DNA of 53,141 nt from a virus. A model generated the notes under the pieces. That model searched no databases. It was not told where the DNA came from and saw only the letters and a program-made list of their open reading frames with translations. This document shows positions 43,561 to 51,160 of the stretch, piece by piece. How positions within the stretch are numbered: the first letter of the stretch is position 1; each line of letters begins with the position of its first letter. Location: positions 1-53,141 of IMG/VR virus record IMGVR_UViG_3300047564_007050. One strand, given 5' to 3'. The translations under genes and the position numbers were made by a program.

Positions 43561-45564
43561 CTATTCAGCATTGTTCTCATCGGTAGCATCCCTAACGGTG
43601 GTTAAATCAAAATTAATCACATTGTCATATGGCACCTCACATTGATGTCTATAGCCACTATTCAATATCAATATAGGATTTCCATTATTCATCCAGAAAA
43701 GCTGCTTTGGATATTGCTCTCCCGGCTTTGAAAATCTAGCAAAGAATCTTGTTCCGTCTTCAAATAAGTCTGTTGTTGTCGGAGAATCAATTAGCTTTCC
43801 AGGAACATGTATTGGTCTAACAACTTCCCATTCAGTTATCTTTCCACTTATTGATTTGTGTTTTATAATGACAGACTCTAACTGGGCTGTAGGTAAGGCT
43901 TCTCTCAATTCATGAGCCACGCCAGCAGAACTCAACACTACAAGATTTCCATCGCTATCAGATATCGGCTTCCAGACATCTCCAGTAATTCCGTTGGGAA
44001 TTAAATACCCATATTTAGGAGATCCATCGGCGGTAGCCATTAAATCTTTTAATGTTTCATCTAAAGTTTCAGCTTGATTTTCTGTGGGCACAGATGGTGG
44101 AGAACTTATATATGAATCTGTTATCGGCAATGGCAATAATACACTTTCTGCAATCTTAGCTCGCAATCTTGCTTCTCCGGTAACTTCTAAACTTCCGGTA
44201 ATTTTAACGTCTCCTATTATTTCAATATTTGGCGCATGAATCTCTACTTTTGTACCGGAAGTTATAATTACGGCATTTGTTCCGTATAATTGAATGGTTT
44301 CTAATCCTTTAGAATATGAATTTGTTGCAAGTTCACTTTTAGTTTCGCCAATTAATTCATTTGAGTTTTGGCCAACAGCAACATTTTTAGTTGCTCCGAT
44401 TTTACTATTTGAATTTGATGTGACTGTAGCATTAAGACTGCCGCCAACTTGTCTATTATGGTCTGAACCACTTTTTATATTGAATGTTAATCCGGACATC
44501 ATTCTGACGCTTTGTTTAGCATCTAGATTGTAGTTATATCCAACGCTGCAATAATGGTCTAAGTATACAAAATTATACTGATGATTAACCGACTTATTGA
44601 CTTCAAGCCCGCTTGGGTGTATTTCCTTAAATGACCCTGACCTATGATACCAGTGTAGTCTCTCTGCGCCCGGAGTATCATCTACCTCAATCACATGACC
44701 AGATTCGCTTTCATAAACATGGTTATATGGATATTTTGCCGCATATGGAGTTTTGGGCTCTGCAAATGGAAAAGCTGGTTGCTCTTGAGCACCCAATGAA
44801 TTTCCCTCAAACCCAGCTCCTTCTCCACCACTAATCATAGATGTTTTTGAGGCAACTATTGTTTGAGTTATATTCTCGTTTCTTGCCAATCTTGATGTCG
44901 ATGGCTCATTTAATGAATCTTCAAGTGGATATCTTGATATAGAAACTTGAGCCACATCAGTTGTGCTTTTTACTTCTCCGGTAAACAAAACTTCTTCATT
45001 CACCATTTGGTCAACATCTACGGCATCAAATTTACCATCTTTATTCAGGTCAAACTTGTAGTTATCTGCACTGTATTCAGATGTTAATTGGCCAAATGCC
45101 ACATTATCTTCGGGTAAAAAATTGGGACTAAATCCATCTACGCCAGCCTCAAGAAATTCTTGTTCATAGTTGGCCACCGGAGACATTCTAGGAGGTCTAG
45201 GAACAATATCTGAGTTAAGTTGGTCATTTGGCGTTGGGTCATAAAACCCAATATCTGGATTAGATGCGCTTTCATCTATACCAGGAATATAACCAACAAC
45301 TACTGGTTTTTGAGCATCAGTATCATCTAAGAAAAATCCCCAACACCAATCGCCCTCTTTAAGTCCAACAGAATTTTTACCATTGTCTATTGGCAAACTT
45401 GGCATTGCCCAGGGTAGATCTTCAGTGGGTAGCAATGACTTATCTTCAGTGTGCCAGCCAAATATTCTAACTCGAACTCTTCCGAGGAAAATAGGATCTT
45501 TTCTATCTTCAACAACACCTTTCCACCAAATAAATCCATTTCGTCCAAAAAAAGATGTGCTCAT
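43561..45564 (-). CDS. 5: Baseplate hub and tail needle protein gp5-like, without lysozyme, with an EF-hand
   Basis: 667 residues. Residues about 10-95 are the gp5 N-terminal OB-fold (FIWWKGVVEDRKDPIFLGRV, then GWHTEDKSLLPTEDLPWAMP and WCWGFFLDD, PVVVGYIPG). In T4 the next domain is a lysozyme; here the region up to about residue 270 lacks one. Instead it carries a perfect 12-residue EF-hand/dockerin loop, DLNKDGKFDAVD (Asp172-Asp183). Residues about 285-460 are the needle region (ESESGHVIEVDDTPGAERLH, EIHPSGLEVNKSVNHQYNF, then TNAVIITSGTKVEIHAPNIE). The C-terminal 150 residues are an extra domain. The protein forms the trimeric membrane-puncturing spike; peptidoglycan degradation must come from elsewhere. 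Late promoter 31 bases upstream. Confidence 0.93.
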   Translation of the reverse strand: MSTSFFGRNGFIWWKGVVEDRKDPIFLGRVRVRIFGWHTEDKSLLPTEDLPWAMPSLPIDNGKNSVGLKEGDWCWGFFLDDTDAQKPVVVGYIPGIDESASNPDIGFYDPTPNDQLNSDIVPRPPRMSPVANYEQEFLEAGVDGFSPNFLPEDNVAFGQLTSEYSADNYKFDLNKDGKFDAVDVDQMVNEEVLFTGEVKSTTDVAQVSISRYPLEDSLNEPSTSRLARNENITQTIVASKTSMISGGEGAGFEGNSLGAQEQPAFPFAEPKTPYAAKYPYNHVYESESGHVIEVDDTPGAERLHWYHRSGSFKEIHPSGLEVNKSVNHQYNFVYLDHYCSVGYNYNLDAKQSVRMMSGLTFNIKSGSDHNRQVGGSLNATVTSNSNSKIGATKNVAVGQNSNELIGETKSELATNSYSKGLETIQLYGTNAVIITSGTKVEIHAPNIEIIGDVKITGSLEVTGEARLRAKIAESVLLPLPITDSYISSPPSVPTENQAETLDETLKDLMATADGSPKYGYLIPNGITGDVWKPISDSDGNLVVLSSAGVAHELREALPTAQLESVIIKHKSISGKITEWEVVRPIHVPGKLIDSPTTTDLFEDGTRFFARFSKPGEQYPKQLFWMNNGNPILILNSGYRHQCEVPYDNVINFDLTTVRDATDENNAE

Positions 45565-45594
45565 ACTAGATATTGAAAAATAAAATGCTGTGTA

Positions 45595-45602
45595 TATTTA
45601 TA
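45595..45602 (-). promoter_or_regulatory. T4-type late promoter for gp5
   Basis: Exact TATAAATA on the minus strand, 31 bases upstream of the gp5 start, in the 51-base gap after the nucleotidyltransferase-like gene. Confidence 0.6.
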
Positions 45603-45615
45603 GCGTATGTGGTCG

Positions 45616-46482
45616 CTATAGAGAATTAAATATTGACACCAATTGAGTGGCATCTTCAGCAGAAAGTTCTTTATCATCACCCAAAATAGAATCAACCTTG
45701 TGTAAGAAGTCTAGGTAGTGATATTTTTCTAATAACTTGTATATAACATTTTCAGGAAGACGATTTTTATCTCCGTATGTTTTAATTTCTTTTTTACTCA
45801 TGGGACGGTCAAATGCAGCATTGCGAGCTTTTTTTATTTTATAATATATGTTTGAAAGCTCTTTAGCATCATCTTCAAGGCGCTCTAAGATAGAAAGTCT
45901 GAGATACTTAAGTTCTGCTGTGGTTGCATTATTCAATGAGTCATAGTCAAATAAATCTCTGACTAGATTGTGTGTGGCTGAATCTATAGTAGAAATTACG
46001 GCATTAAATTGCTTTAAGTATTTCTTAATATTAAATTTTTTGAATATTGGCCGTCTTCTAAATCGATTCTTTTCAACATCAAAAACACCATCGGCCAACG
46101 ACAATTTTCTAGTATAATCTTCTGAATTATTAACTATAAAATAATTTATGGGATGTTCAGTAAACTGAACCAAATTTCCGTTTATTATCGGCAAGATAGA
46201 TTTAATTTTTTTAAATGTAGCATCACTTGCATCAACTAAGACGGTGATGTCGAGGTCTGATTGCTTCGTGTATCTTCTGGTTATTATGCTTCCGATTAAA
46301 ACATAATCAACTATTTTGGCATATGCAGAAATTGCCTTTAACCCCCCATGAATTTCGGAAATAACCGTCAGTTTAAGCGTAGGAGAATCGCTTCTAAAAT
46401 TATCAAATATATCAGAAGATAGGTACGGCTGAACCGGATCAACTATAGATTCAGAAACTATATGTTTTTTAAATGGTATCAT
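45616..46482 (-). CDS. Nucleotidyltransferase-fold protein
   Basis: 288 residues. Residues about 57-85 show the signature of the minimal nucleotidyltransferase fold: YVLIGSIITRRYTKQSDLDI, with Gly64-Ser65 and the metal-binding pair Asp76 and Asp78, then TVLVDASD. The third acidic residue cannot be placed with confidence. The C-terminal half is helical and charged (TAELKYLRLSILERLEDDAK, IYYKIKKARNAAFDRPMSKK). Members transfer nucleotides to proteins, RNA or small molecules, or act as antitoxins; the substrate here is unknown. It lies immediately upstream of gp5 with a late-promoter-like GATAAATA 29 bases ahead, so it is probably made late, unexpected for a modifying enzyme. Confidence 0.85.
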   Translation of the reverse strand: MIPFKKHIVSESIVDPVQPYLSSDIFDNFRSDSPTLKLTVISEIHGGLKAISAYAKIVDYVLIGSIITRRYTKQSDLDITVLVDASDATFKKIKSILPIINGNLVQFTEHPINYFIVNNSEDYTRKLSLADGVFDVEKNRFRRRPIFKKFNIKKYLKQFNAVISTIDSATHNLVRDLFDYDSLNNATTAELKYLRLSILERLEDDAKELSNIYYKIKKARNAAFDRPMSKKEIKTYGDKNRLPENVIYKLLEKYHYLDFLHKVDSILGDDKELSAEDATQLVSIFNSL

Positions 46483-46510
46483 ACTATGGCATTAGAATGT
46501 ATTGCCTTAG

Positions 46511-46518
46511 TATTTATC
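46511..46518 (-). promoter_or_regulatory. Variant late promoter for the nucleotidyltransferase-like gene
   Basis: GATAAATA followed by C on the minus strand, 29 bases upstream of ATG 46482. One base differs from the consensus. Confidence 0.35.
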
Positions 46519-46521
46519 AAA

Positions 46522-47037
46522 TTAACTATCAAACCAACATACAAATCTGACTTTGCACGTTGGACAAAGTTTTAAAAGACTTTCCATTATAACTATAGAA
46601 CAATAAAGTCCGGTGTTTTCATATTCGCCAAATGTATAGGTAAATATAGAATTCATTGCCGACTTAGATTCAGATAATGCAAGTATGTTTCGGTCTGTTG
46701 AGCCACTAAATTCCAAGTTGGTTTTTATATATGCGGCTCTAATTAATTTAAGTTCGTCTAAAGTCAACCAAGTGGCGCTGTGAGCACCTACCCCATAATC
46801 GTCAAACTTTTCTTTACAGCACCAACTTGAAGGAAACACTGAAGAGTCTCCGTTTTTAATACACTCATCAGGAAACCCTCTTGGCGAAACTATCGGAGAA
46901 GTAGCGCCCCTAACACCGGCAATTAAAGAGAATAGCTCATAGTCTCTTCCGATGTGTAGCTCTGAGTCAGTAAATGAATTGGTGATCGTCTCACCATCAT
47001 AAGCATATTCTATAAATGCGTGTATATCACACCCCAT
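46522..47037 (-). CDS. Conserved phage protein beginning MGCDIH
   Basis: 171 residues. The start MGCDIHAFIEYAYDGETI and the motif YELFSLIAGVRG followed by PIVSPRGFPDEC are typical of a widely spread phage protein family whose function is not known. Two C-terminal cysteines (CPTCK) could bind metal with Cys3, but this is a guess. It is 12 bases downstream of the next gene and marks the border between the virion cluster and the block of small genes. No membrane segment or signal is present. Confidence 0.82.
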   Translation of the reverse strand: MGCDIHAFIEYAYDGETITNSFTDSELHIGRDYELFSLIAGVRGATSPIVSPRGFPDECIKNGDSSVFPSSWCCKEKFDDYGVGAHSATWLTLDELKLIRAAYIKTNLEFSGSTDRNILALSESKSAMNSIFTYTFGEYENTGLYCSIVIMESLLKLCPTCKVRFVCWFDS

Positions 47038-47049
47038 AATAATGCACCT

Positions 47050-47334
47050 TTAACTTCTAGTTAACGATAATATCTTTTTCATTTGTTCTTCGATAGCAGG
47101 CTTTCTGTTTGGCCAATAGATATACTCTTTATCAGAAGTCTTAAGCAACTTCATGAAAAAAGGAATAATCAGCTTTTCAACTTCAGACAACTTCTTCTTA
47201 TATACATCAACAGTTTGTTCTGACTCAAGTATAACTGAATTATACTCTTCTTCGCTGACAGCAGAGAACCCAAAATCGTTATCTAATGTAGAATATTCAC
47301 TTAATATCTTCGATATGTCTAATGTGTCTGTCAT
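47050..47334 (-). CDS. Hypothetical small acidic protein
   Basis: 94 residues, starting MTDTLDISKILSEYSTLDND. It is acidic in the first half and more basic at the end (YWPNRKPAIEEQMKKILSL), with helical content. There is no recognisable motif. It is followed closely by the MGCDIH gene and preceded by a small membrane-type gene, in a run of small genes with short gaps. I do not recognise it. Confidence 0.65.
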   Translation of the reverse strand: MTDTLDISKILSEYSTLDNDFGFSAVSEEEYNSVILESEQTVDVYKKKLSEVEKLIIPFFMKLLKTSDKEYIYWPNRKPAIEEQMKKILSLTRS

Positions 47335-47341
47335 GCTTAAC

Positions 47342-47524
47342 CTACAGTTCTATGCTTAATATATTAAAAGTTGCGGTTTTTAAATTGAAAATTTGTGATT
47401 TGGGTTTAGTTTCCTGAAGTCTAATTATAAAGTATGCCGAAATGTCATCTCTAAAATTATAATTTGGTTTTAAATCTAAGCACAAAAAAATAAAATTTAA
47501 TATAATCAAAAATGCAGATTTCAT
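47342..47524 (-). CDS. Small membrane or exported protein
   Basis: 60 residues. The N-terminus MKSAFLIILNFIFLCLDL is one hydrophobic segment with a basic residue before it, a signal peptide or membrane anchor; the rest is polar (RLQETKPKSQIFNLKTATFN). Its ATG overlaps the stop of the upstream gene (ATGA), supporting that it is translated. Function unknown. Confidence 0.6.
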   Translation of the reverse strand: MKSAFLIILNFIFLCLDLKPNYNFRDDISAYFIIRLQETKPKSQIFNLKTATFNILSIEL

Positions 47525-47850
47525 ATTGAATATACCTTTTCACCCAACTTGTCAAGTTTACCGTGAAGAGATGTGCAATACTGAGCTTCTTTTTGCCAAA
47601 AATAATCCAAGTCAATTAAAGTTTCTTGCAAAAAATAAAGAAAATGTCTAATTGTACTAATTTCCAAATCGTTCAATTCAGCACAAGTTCTTTTATCACA
47701 ATTTCGTTCGACGTTTTTTAACAACAACTTTGTTTGTTTTATATGGGTGTGATATCGTTTTCTCTTTTCTTTTAGCTCATGTATTCTAGACTTGCAACTA
47801 AAAATTCTAGCTCTAATCTCAGATGGCGATAAATTCTCGGCTATGTCCAT
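47521..47850 (-). CDS. Hypothetical coiled-coil protein
   Basis: 109 residues, mostly helical: SPSEIRARIFSCKSRIHELK, then KRKRYHTHIKQTKLLLKNVE, and LYFLQETLIDLDYFWQKEAQ. Basic in the first half. It contains four cysteines but no paired CxxC motif. Overlaps the upstream gene by 10 bases and the downstream gene by 4. No family recognised. Confidence 0.65.
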   Translation of the reverse strand: MDIAENLSPSEIRARIFSCKSRIHELKEKRKRYHTHIKQTKLLLKNVERNCDKRTCAELNDLEISTIRHFLYFLQETLIDLDYFWQKEAQYCTSLHGKLDKLGEKVYSI

Positions 47851-48440
47851 AAAAATGCTCTAATATCAATAACGATTTTCATCATCTCGGATTCTTCATT
47901 TGCATATTCTTCTTCAATCTTTATAATTTTGTCAAATATTCTCTTCTGCTTTTTTTGAACGTACAGTTTAGAATACTTACTTTTATTCTTCATGAACGCC
48001 GTAAACCCAGAAGCATCTTCTGGACTTTTTCTATTCGGATAAGTATTTTTCCACCAAAGGTATACAGTTTTAATTTTTTGATACGCATTATTCCACGCAG
48101 CATCATTCAATTCAATATCAGCATTTTTTGCATCTTCACCACTATTGGAAATAATATTGACATACTCATCAATATACTTTAATCCAAGATCTGCATTTCT
48201 AACTTGGGGTCTAATTGCCCAAGGCACATAACTCAAAAGTTTATTTTTATTGGTGCAAGCCTCATAATGAGCAGACAATTCAATCTCCACATAATCAACA
48301 ATCAATTGCATTATTGAATGCAACAATATAGTATCTTTATCATAGTAATTGGGCGGCAAAGATTGTATTTTTACGATATTATATCTCTTAGTAGTTCTAT
48401 ATGCTATAAAACTTATAATCTGTTTAATATAGTAAAACAT
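47841..48440 (-). CDS. Conserved phage hypothetical protein
   Basis: 199 residues. The segment LLHSIMQLIVDYVEIELSAH and later WWKNTYPNRK resemble a protein of T4-like and other phages that is conserved but not characterised. The C-terminal part is helical (KQKRIFDKIIKIEEEYANEE then MMKIVIDIRAFLW). It is cytosolic by composition. It overlaps its downstream neighbour by 10 bases and starts 1 base after the upstream gene, indicating an operon of small proteins. Confidence 0.78.
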   Translation of the reverse strand: MFYYIKQIISFIAYRTTKRYNIVKIQSLPPNYYDKDTILLHSIMQLIVDYVEIELSAHYEACTNKNKLLSYVPWAIRPQVRNADLGLKYIDEYVNIISNSGEDAKNADIELNDAAWNNAYQKIKTVYLWWKNTYPNRKSPEDASGFTAFMKNKSKYSKLYVQKKQKRIFDKIIKIEEEYANEESEMMKIVIDIRAFLWT

Positions 48441-48441
48441 A

Positions 48442-48699
48442 TTAATCTAATAAATCATAGTCAAAATTGAACTTGTCATACGTTGAAGTTTCTATAAAGA
48501 ATGCGATTTTAATAAACAACCAACTAAATTTATACTTTAGCAAATCTGGTTCATACAGCCAATCATCAGCATAGCTAGGAATTTTTATAAACAAAGGAAG
48601 TAATGTCCAGGTTCTCGGATTAATTGAAATTGAAACAATTACATTAGAATTTTTAACTCTATATATAAAATTTTTAACACCAGTAGAAATTGAAATCAT
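48442..48699 (-). CDS. Hypothetical small protein
   Basis: 85 residues, rich in aromatic residues, with the patterns VIVSISINPRTWTLLPLFIK and YKFSWLFIKIAFFIETSTYD. The second hydrophobic stretch might touch the membrane but is short. The ATG overlaps the stop of the upstream gene (ATGA), so it is probably real and coupled. I recognise no family. Confidence 0.62.
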   Translation of the reverse strand: MISISTGVKNFIYRVKNSNVIVSISINPRTWTLLPLFIKIPSYADDWLYEPDLLKYKFSWLFIKIAFFIETSTYDKFNFDYDLLD

Positions 48700-49133
48700 A
48701 GTTTTTTCGCCTCTAACTCATATCTATCAACTATAGTTAACCACTGCTTAGTGTCCATGTCCATGCCAATAGAGCCAAACTTATCTTTATGCTCTAATAT
48801 CTCTTTGACATATAATTGCTTGTCGGCATCTGAAAGGTTATTCCAAGCCATATGAATTGACTGAACTACATAATCAACAACATAGGTTGCCCTACCCAAA
48901 GCATATCTAAATGCACAAAATAAAATCATATCATAATTTGCTGGACCAGATTTATCTTCACTAGGTTTATTTACCATCTGAAGCACAACATTTATAAACT
49001 CTCTAGCAGCCTCAGTTAATGTAACATCATGGGCAATTACTACATCAAAAGTATCGTCTTTAGGTATTATTCTAAGATACTCTTTTGCTGGTCGAGACCC
49101 AATAACTTTAAATTTAGAATACTCTTCGCTCAT
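48696..49133 (-). CDS. Conserved phage hypothetical protein
   Basis: 145 residues. The core FCAFRYALGRATYVVDYVVQ followed by WNNLSDADKQLYVKEILEH and GSIGMDMDTKQWLTIVDRY is a pattern found in small proteins of many phages, without a known function. It is helical and soluble. It is the first gene after the tRNA-Glu in the direction of transcription and starts a tightly overlapped run of five small genes. Confidence 0.78.
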   Translation of the reverse strand: MSEEYSKFKVIGSRPAKEYLRIIPKDDTFDVVIAHDVTLTEAAREFINVVLQMVNKPSEDKSGPANYDMILFCAFRYALGRATYVVDYVVQSIHMAWNNLSDADKQLYVKEILEHKDKFGSIGMDMDTKQWLTIVDRYELEAKKL

Positions 49134-49158
49134 ATTGAATAGCCAACTTAGTTAGGTT

Positions 49159-49231
49159 TGTCTCCAAGGGAAATCGAATCCCTGTTCCCTCCGTGAAAGG
49201 GAGGTGTCCTAGGCCGCTAGACGATGGAGAC
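49159..49231 (-). tRNA. tRNA-Glu (anticodon TTC)
   Basis: 73 bases. Acceptor arms GTCTCCA and TGGAGAC pair fully; the anticodon stem CCTCC/GGAGG holds loop CTTTCAC with anticodon TTC; the T arm is AGGGATTCGATTTCCCT. The 3 prime CCA is not encoded (AAAC follows). It decodes GAA/GAG, frequent in this AT-rich genome. Confidence 0.95.
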
Positions 49232-49282
49232 AAATAAATTAAAATAATCCTCTTAATAAAATATTTAACACTTATAATTAAT

Positions 49283-49645
49283 TTACTTCGTATATGTAAT
49301 CGTGTCTAGACCATCTGTAGTAAATTCAATTTTAGTTGGCGGTACCATTTGTTGAACATCTAAGTTTATTGCAGAAGAGTTCTCATTAGAATTGTTTGCA
49401 ATAAAAGCTACGCCCGCACCAACAATCAATAAAAGCACCACAAAAAGTTGCATTACATTAGAATATAGCTTAACCTGTTTACTATGGCGTTTAGTCACTT
49501 CTCTATGACAAGCCATAAAGCCCAGTCTAGCCATAGCCATATATGTAGCTAGTTCAGACGGCTTAGACTTTTCATGCTCAGGCAGCTCGCTTTCATCAAA
49601 AGTCTCTCGCAACCACTCTTCGCACAACTCTTCAATCGTTTTCAT
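49283..49645 (-). CDS. Small membrane protein sharing an N-terminal domain with the 50521 gene
   Basis: 120 residues from ATG 49645; the frame is open to GTG 49657, but GGGG lies 6 bases before the ATG and the stop of the upstream gene overlaps it (ATGA). Residues 1-47 (MKTIEELCEEWLRETFDESE ... ARLGFMACH) are almost the same as in the gene starting at 50521. The C-terminal half differs: a basic stretch (VTKRHSKQVKLYSNVMQ), a single membrane helix (FVVLLLIVGAGVAFIANN) and a 40-residue polar tail. So a soluble regulatory-like head was joined to a membrane anchor. Function is unknown. Confidence 0.75.
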   Translation of the reverse strand: MKTIEELCEEWLRETFDESELPEHEKSKPSELATYMAMARLGFMACHREVTKRHSKQVKLYSNVMQLFVVLLLIVGAGVAFIANNSNENSSAINLDVQQMVPPTKIEFTTDGLDTITYTK

Positions 49646-49980
49646 TTTATTCCCCACATATTGTCACCGATAAACCGTTCACAATTTACTCCACCAGTGC
49701 AATTTCTTTTTCCATCAGAAGAGCCGCCACACTCGGCTATTCCATGCCCAGTATCAGTTCCGTTTATGTCACCAAACCCGCTGCCAGAGCCATAACCGTG
49801 ACCGTTGATGCCACACCCACCATCACCATAATTTCCTTGTTGGCCAAACCCGTAGCCATAATCATCATCGCTATTTGAACAATCTGGTTGACATCTCGTA
49901 TCTGGATCAACGGCTTCTGCCTCACGAGCCATACTCTCGGACATTCTTTGTTCAAGACTTCGTGTAATTGCTTTTTTCAT
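49642..49980 (-). CDS. Glycine-rich small protein
   Basis: 112 residues. Residues 1-30 are charged and helical (MKKAITRSLEQRMSESMARE); residues about 40-85 are dominated by Gly, Tyr, Asp and Asn (DYGYGFGQQGNYGDGGCGIN, GHGYGSGSGFGDING); the end has several cysteines (ECGG, NCTGG, NCERF). It is out of keeping with its neighbours. The frame used here has a normal ATG and overlaps the next start; the alternative frame at 49764-49955 does not. It could be a flexible, self-associating protein, but no function can be assigned. Confidence 0.65.
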   Translation of the reverse strand: MKKAITRSLEQRMSESMAREAEAVDPDTRCQPDCSNSDDDYGYGFGQQGNYGDGGCGINGHGYGSGSGFGDINGTDTGHGIAECGGSSDGKRNCTGGVNCERFIGDNMWGIK

Positions 49981-50002
49981 ACTCTATGAAATCATTCTAA
50001 AG

Positions 50003-50521
50003 TTAGGCTTTCCACTCAGGCACACCCAAAATACAGTTTACCGCTTTTGGTGTGCATGGTATAATCTCAATGGCTTCGGTCAAAATCATTTTTGGCACCG
50101 TTACGCTAAATTTACACAAATTTGGCTTAGTAACTCCATCAACTGCCAGTTGAGAAAGAGTTGCAGCACCTTCCCAATACCAAATACGCCTTGCATCTTT
50201 TAACCAAACCTCTTTGCCTTCTCGCTTGGTTAATATACCAAAATGAACTCCAGCCGAGTATGCTCTAATTAAAACATACTCAGATCCCGTAATCTTTTCT
50301 TCGCTGCATACATCATACGGAAAATTTTGCAAAGTTTCGACTCTTTTCTCAACGTCTTTCAGTTTAGCTTCGTACAATGTATGACAAGCCATAAAGCCAA
50401 GTCTAGCCATAACTTTATATGTAGCCAAATCAGATGGCCTAGTTTTTTCGTGTTCGGGCAACTCGCTCTGATCAAAAGTATCTTGCAACCACTCTTCACA
50501 TAGTTCTTCAGCCGTTTTCAT
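50003..50521 (-). CDS. DUF6948-type phage protein with shared N-terminal domain
   Basis: 172 residues from ATG 50521, chosen because GGAG stands 6 bases upstream and the paralog starts at the same place; the open frame extends further upstream inside the neighbour. Residues 1-47 (MKTAEELCEEWLQDTFDQSE ... ARLGFMACH) are shared with the 49645 gene. Residues about 80-172 match the DUF6948 pattern (VLIRAYSAGVHFGILTKREG, ARRIWYWEGAATLSQLAVDG, LTEAIEIIPCTPKAVN). DUF6948 proteins are common in phages and lack a known role. The upstream gene's stop codon TAA lies just ahead of the ATG. Confidence 0.82.
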   Translation of the reverse strand: MKTAEELCEEWLQDTFDQSELPEHEKTRPSDLATYKVMARLGFMACHTLYEAKLKDVEKRVETLQNFPYDVCSEEKITGSEYVLIRAYSAGVHFGILTKREGKEVWLKDARRIWYWEGAATLSQLAVDGVTKPNLCKFSVTVPKMILTEAIEIIPCTPKAVNCILGVPEWKA

Positions 50522-50522
50522 T

Positions 50523-50813
50523 TTATTCTCCATCACAAATTTTATTAGCCTGAGCTTCGCTAGAGCCCGCTTCACCACTCAGTCTATCATACTCTTTAGA
50601 TTTAGTCAAGGTCTTTTCCCACACCTCATCAAAGCTAACATTAACACTAAAGCCAGCCTTGAGCTTTTGCTCACGCCGCCAAGACTCACTTCGGTGAATG
50701 TTCTCGGCTTGTTCTCTAACCAATTTTTTAAGTCTAAACAACTCTAAAGCATATGCACTAAGAGCTTCTTTAACTTCATCTAGTTCTACTTCGTTCCAGT
50801 CAATGTCAATCAT
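50523..50813 (-). CDS. Hypothetical small helical protein
   Basis: 96 residues, acidic at the start (MIDIDWNEVELDEVKEALSA), then helical and charged (LFRLKKLVREQAENIHRSES), ending EAQANKICDGE. The end of the gene carries the GGAG ribosome site of the next gene. No motif recognised; position in a tight run of short genes supports that it is real. Confidence 0.65.
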   Translation of the reverse strand: MIDIDWNEVELDEVKEALSAYALELFRLKKLVREQAENIHRSESWRREQKLKAGFSVNVSFDEVWEKTLTKSKEYDRLSGEAGSSEAQANKICDGE

Positions 50814-50814
50814 A

Positions 50815-50943
50815 TTAACACGAAGCCAACTTTATAACTTTTACAATGAAAAATATGCCGATTAGCTTAACCATTAGCCAAACAAGCAAGATAAACAATA
50901 TACTACCAATAATAACAATCAAATCTTTTGTATCTTTATTCAT
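50815..50943 (-). CDS. Small single-pass membrane protein
   Basis: 42 residues: MNKDTKD, then a strongly hydrophobic segment (LIVIIGSILFILLVWLMVKL) and a short IGIFFIVKVIKLASC tail. Its ATG overlaps the stop of the upstream gene (ATGA), and the next gene starts right after its stop, so it is probably co-translated. Proteins of this type in phages can influence membranes or host proteins, but nothing here points to a function. Confidence 0.6.
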   Translation of the reverse strand: MNKDTKDLIVIIGSILFILLVWLMVKLIGIFFIVKVIKLASC

Positions 50944-51158
50944 ATTCTAATCTCAATTCTATTATTCACTATTGTTACTTGAGAAGAAGGTATTTTGTAT
51001 CGTGACACTATATAGTTTTTAACTCTATTTTTCTTTTCTTCTGTCGCATCAAAATCAAGCTCTATGAGAGAATACCCAATTCGACGCCGATATTGCCTAA
51101 TTAAGCCACCGTAATATGCCTCAATTAGTTCATGTTGCAACTCAATAGGAAGCGACAT
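50940..51158 (-). CDS. Hypothetical small basic protein
   Basis: 72 residues from ATG 51158 (TTG 51164 opens the frame but is unlikely). The sequence is SLPIELQHELIEAYYGGLIR, then RRRIGYSLIELDFDATEEKK with a KNYIVSRYKIPSSQVTIV end. It is basic and may be a small alpha-beta fold. Overlaps the downstream membrane peptide gene by 4 bases. No family recognised. Confidence 0.65.
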   Translation of the reverse strand: MSLPIELQHELIEAYYGGLIRQYRRRIGYSLIELDFDATEEKKNRVKNYIVSRYKIPSSQVTIVNNRIEIRI

Positions 51159-51160
51159 AT

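Noticed and set aside
49764-49955. A 63-residue frame inside the glycine-rich gene.
   Set aside because: It has no ribosome site or coupling to neighbours, whereas the 49980 start is linked to the next gene by ATGA overlap.
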